Shown here piece after piece: positions 32,808-32,918 of a stretch of 32,918 bases of DNA. Under the pieces are notes generated by a model that saw only the letters and a program-made list of their open reading frames with translations, had not been told where the DNA came from and searched no databases. Numbering within the stretch: the first letter of the stretch is position 1; each line of letters opens with the position of its first letter. The stretch lies in assembly GCA_021808285.1 (NCBI GenBank), contig JAKBBV010000032.1, positions 1 through 32,918 on the forward strand. Reading direction: 5' to 3'. This DNA is from Pseudomonadota bacterium (GTDB lineage Bacteria > Pseudomonadota > Alphaproteobacteria > Caulobacterales > Caulobacteraceae). Position numbers and translations under genes: made by a program.

Positions 32808-32918
32808 CTATCGCATTTGACCGAGGATGGAACGTGCGAAGTCATCGGACCATCCGGAGCGTTTTCGTTTTCGCCTTATGGAGATGTCCTTACGGGCGCT
32901 CTGTAGGACGTTGAGGGC
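32808..32918 (-). CDS. C-terminal 36 codons of an unidentified gene (runs off right edge)
   Basis: On the minus strand a frame that is open to the window edge ends at TAG (32808-32810). It reads ALNVLQSARKDISI, then a basic cluster RRKRKRSG, then WSDDFARSILGQMR. The composition and the close fit to the pmbA start (2 or 59 nt downstream, depending on that start) suggest a real upstream operon partner, but 36 residues do not allow a family call and a chance open frame is possible. Confidence 0.45.
   Translation of the reverse strand, partial: ALNVLQSARKDISIRRKRKRSGWSDDFARSILGQMR

Overview
The window is GC-rich, densely coding bacterial chromosome that looks like core genome. The gene set points to an alphaproteobacterium: the rsmI-yraN-gshB run, the dapF/mtaB/ftsY/ispZ cluster, an aerobic-pathway CobT cobaltochelatase subunit, small DUF1192 and DUF4170 genes, and a PmbA (TldE) gene beside DUF4170. 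Caulobacterales is my best guess at order level, but that is an inference from style and context and was not tested. I found no rRNA, tRNA, CRISPR array, insertion sequence, integrase or phage gene.

Layout. (1) 1-2.5 kb: a left-truncated alkyl sulfatase (minus) diverges from a secreted, outer-membrane-like protein whose stop codon lies inside a perfect 31-bp-period tandem duplication. (2) 2.6-7.75 kb, plus: a tight unit of rsmI, yraN, gshB, comM/yifB and dinB, covering 16S rRNA methylation, a nuclease-fold protein, glutathione synthesis, an AAA+ branch-migration helicase and DNA polymerase IV. (3) 7.9-12.8 kb, plus: fbp-rpe (sugar phosphates) and cobT-lldD (cobalt insertion into corrin, lactate oxidation), with each pair overlapping by 4 nt. 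(4) 12.8-15.0 kb: mtgA, a nitroreductase and a MarR-type regulator with a lysine-rich tail. (5) 15.1-21.6 kb, minus: murI, then a chain of oxyR, dapF, a short-chain dehydrogenase, mtaB, ftsY and ispZ. Most junctions in the chain are 4-nt overlaps. It carries envelope precursor synthesis, tRNA modification and membrane targeting, with a redox regulator at its head. (6) 21.6-25.9 kb: a 307-bp non-coding stretch with compact palindromes, a small P-loop kinase, an aldehyde dehydrogenase, a 28-residue membrane mini-protein, a FolM/PTR1-like pteridine reductase with an altered active site, folB and a DUF4870 membrane protein. (7) 26.0-29.1 kb: ilvE divergent from an OmpR/EnvZ-like two-component pair. 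(8) 29.1-32.9 kb: a quinone oxidoreductase, DUF1192 plus a Cys-based phosphatase, DUF4170, pmbA, and the last 36 codons of an unidentified gene that runs off the right edge.

I see no clear new multi-gene system such as a defence island, secretion system or biosynthetic cluster. The best leads are local: the oxyR-dapF-SDR arrangement, the Lys-to-Arg change in the FolM-like reductase, the basic tail on the MarR protein, the 28-aa membrane ORF, the palindromic island upstream of the kinase, and the tandem duplication at 2.46 kb. Several starts were moved from the longest open frame to internal codons with better ribosome-binding sites or family fit (comM, mtgA, the nitroreductase, marR, dapF, oxyR, the kinase, the aldehyde dehydrogenase, ilvE, the response regulator, DUF4170, pmbA). 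TTG starts recur (comM, dinB, DUF1192, phosphatase).
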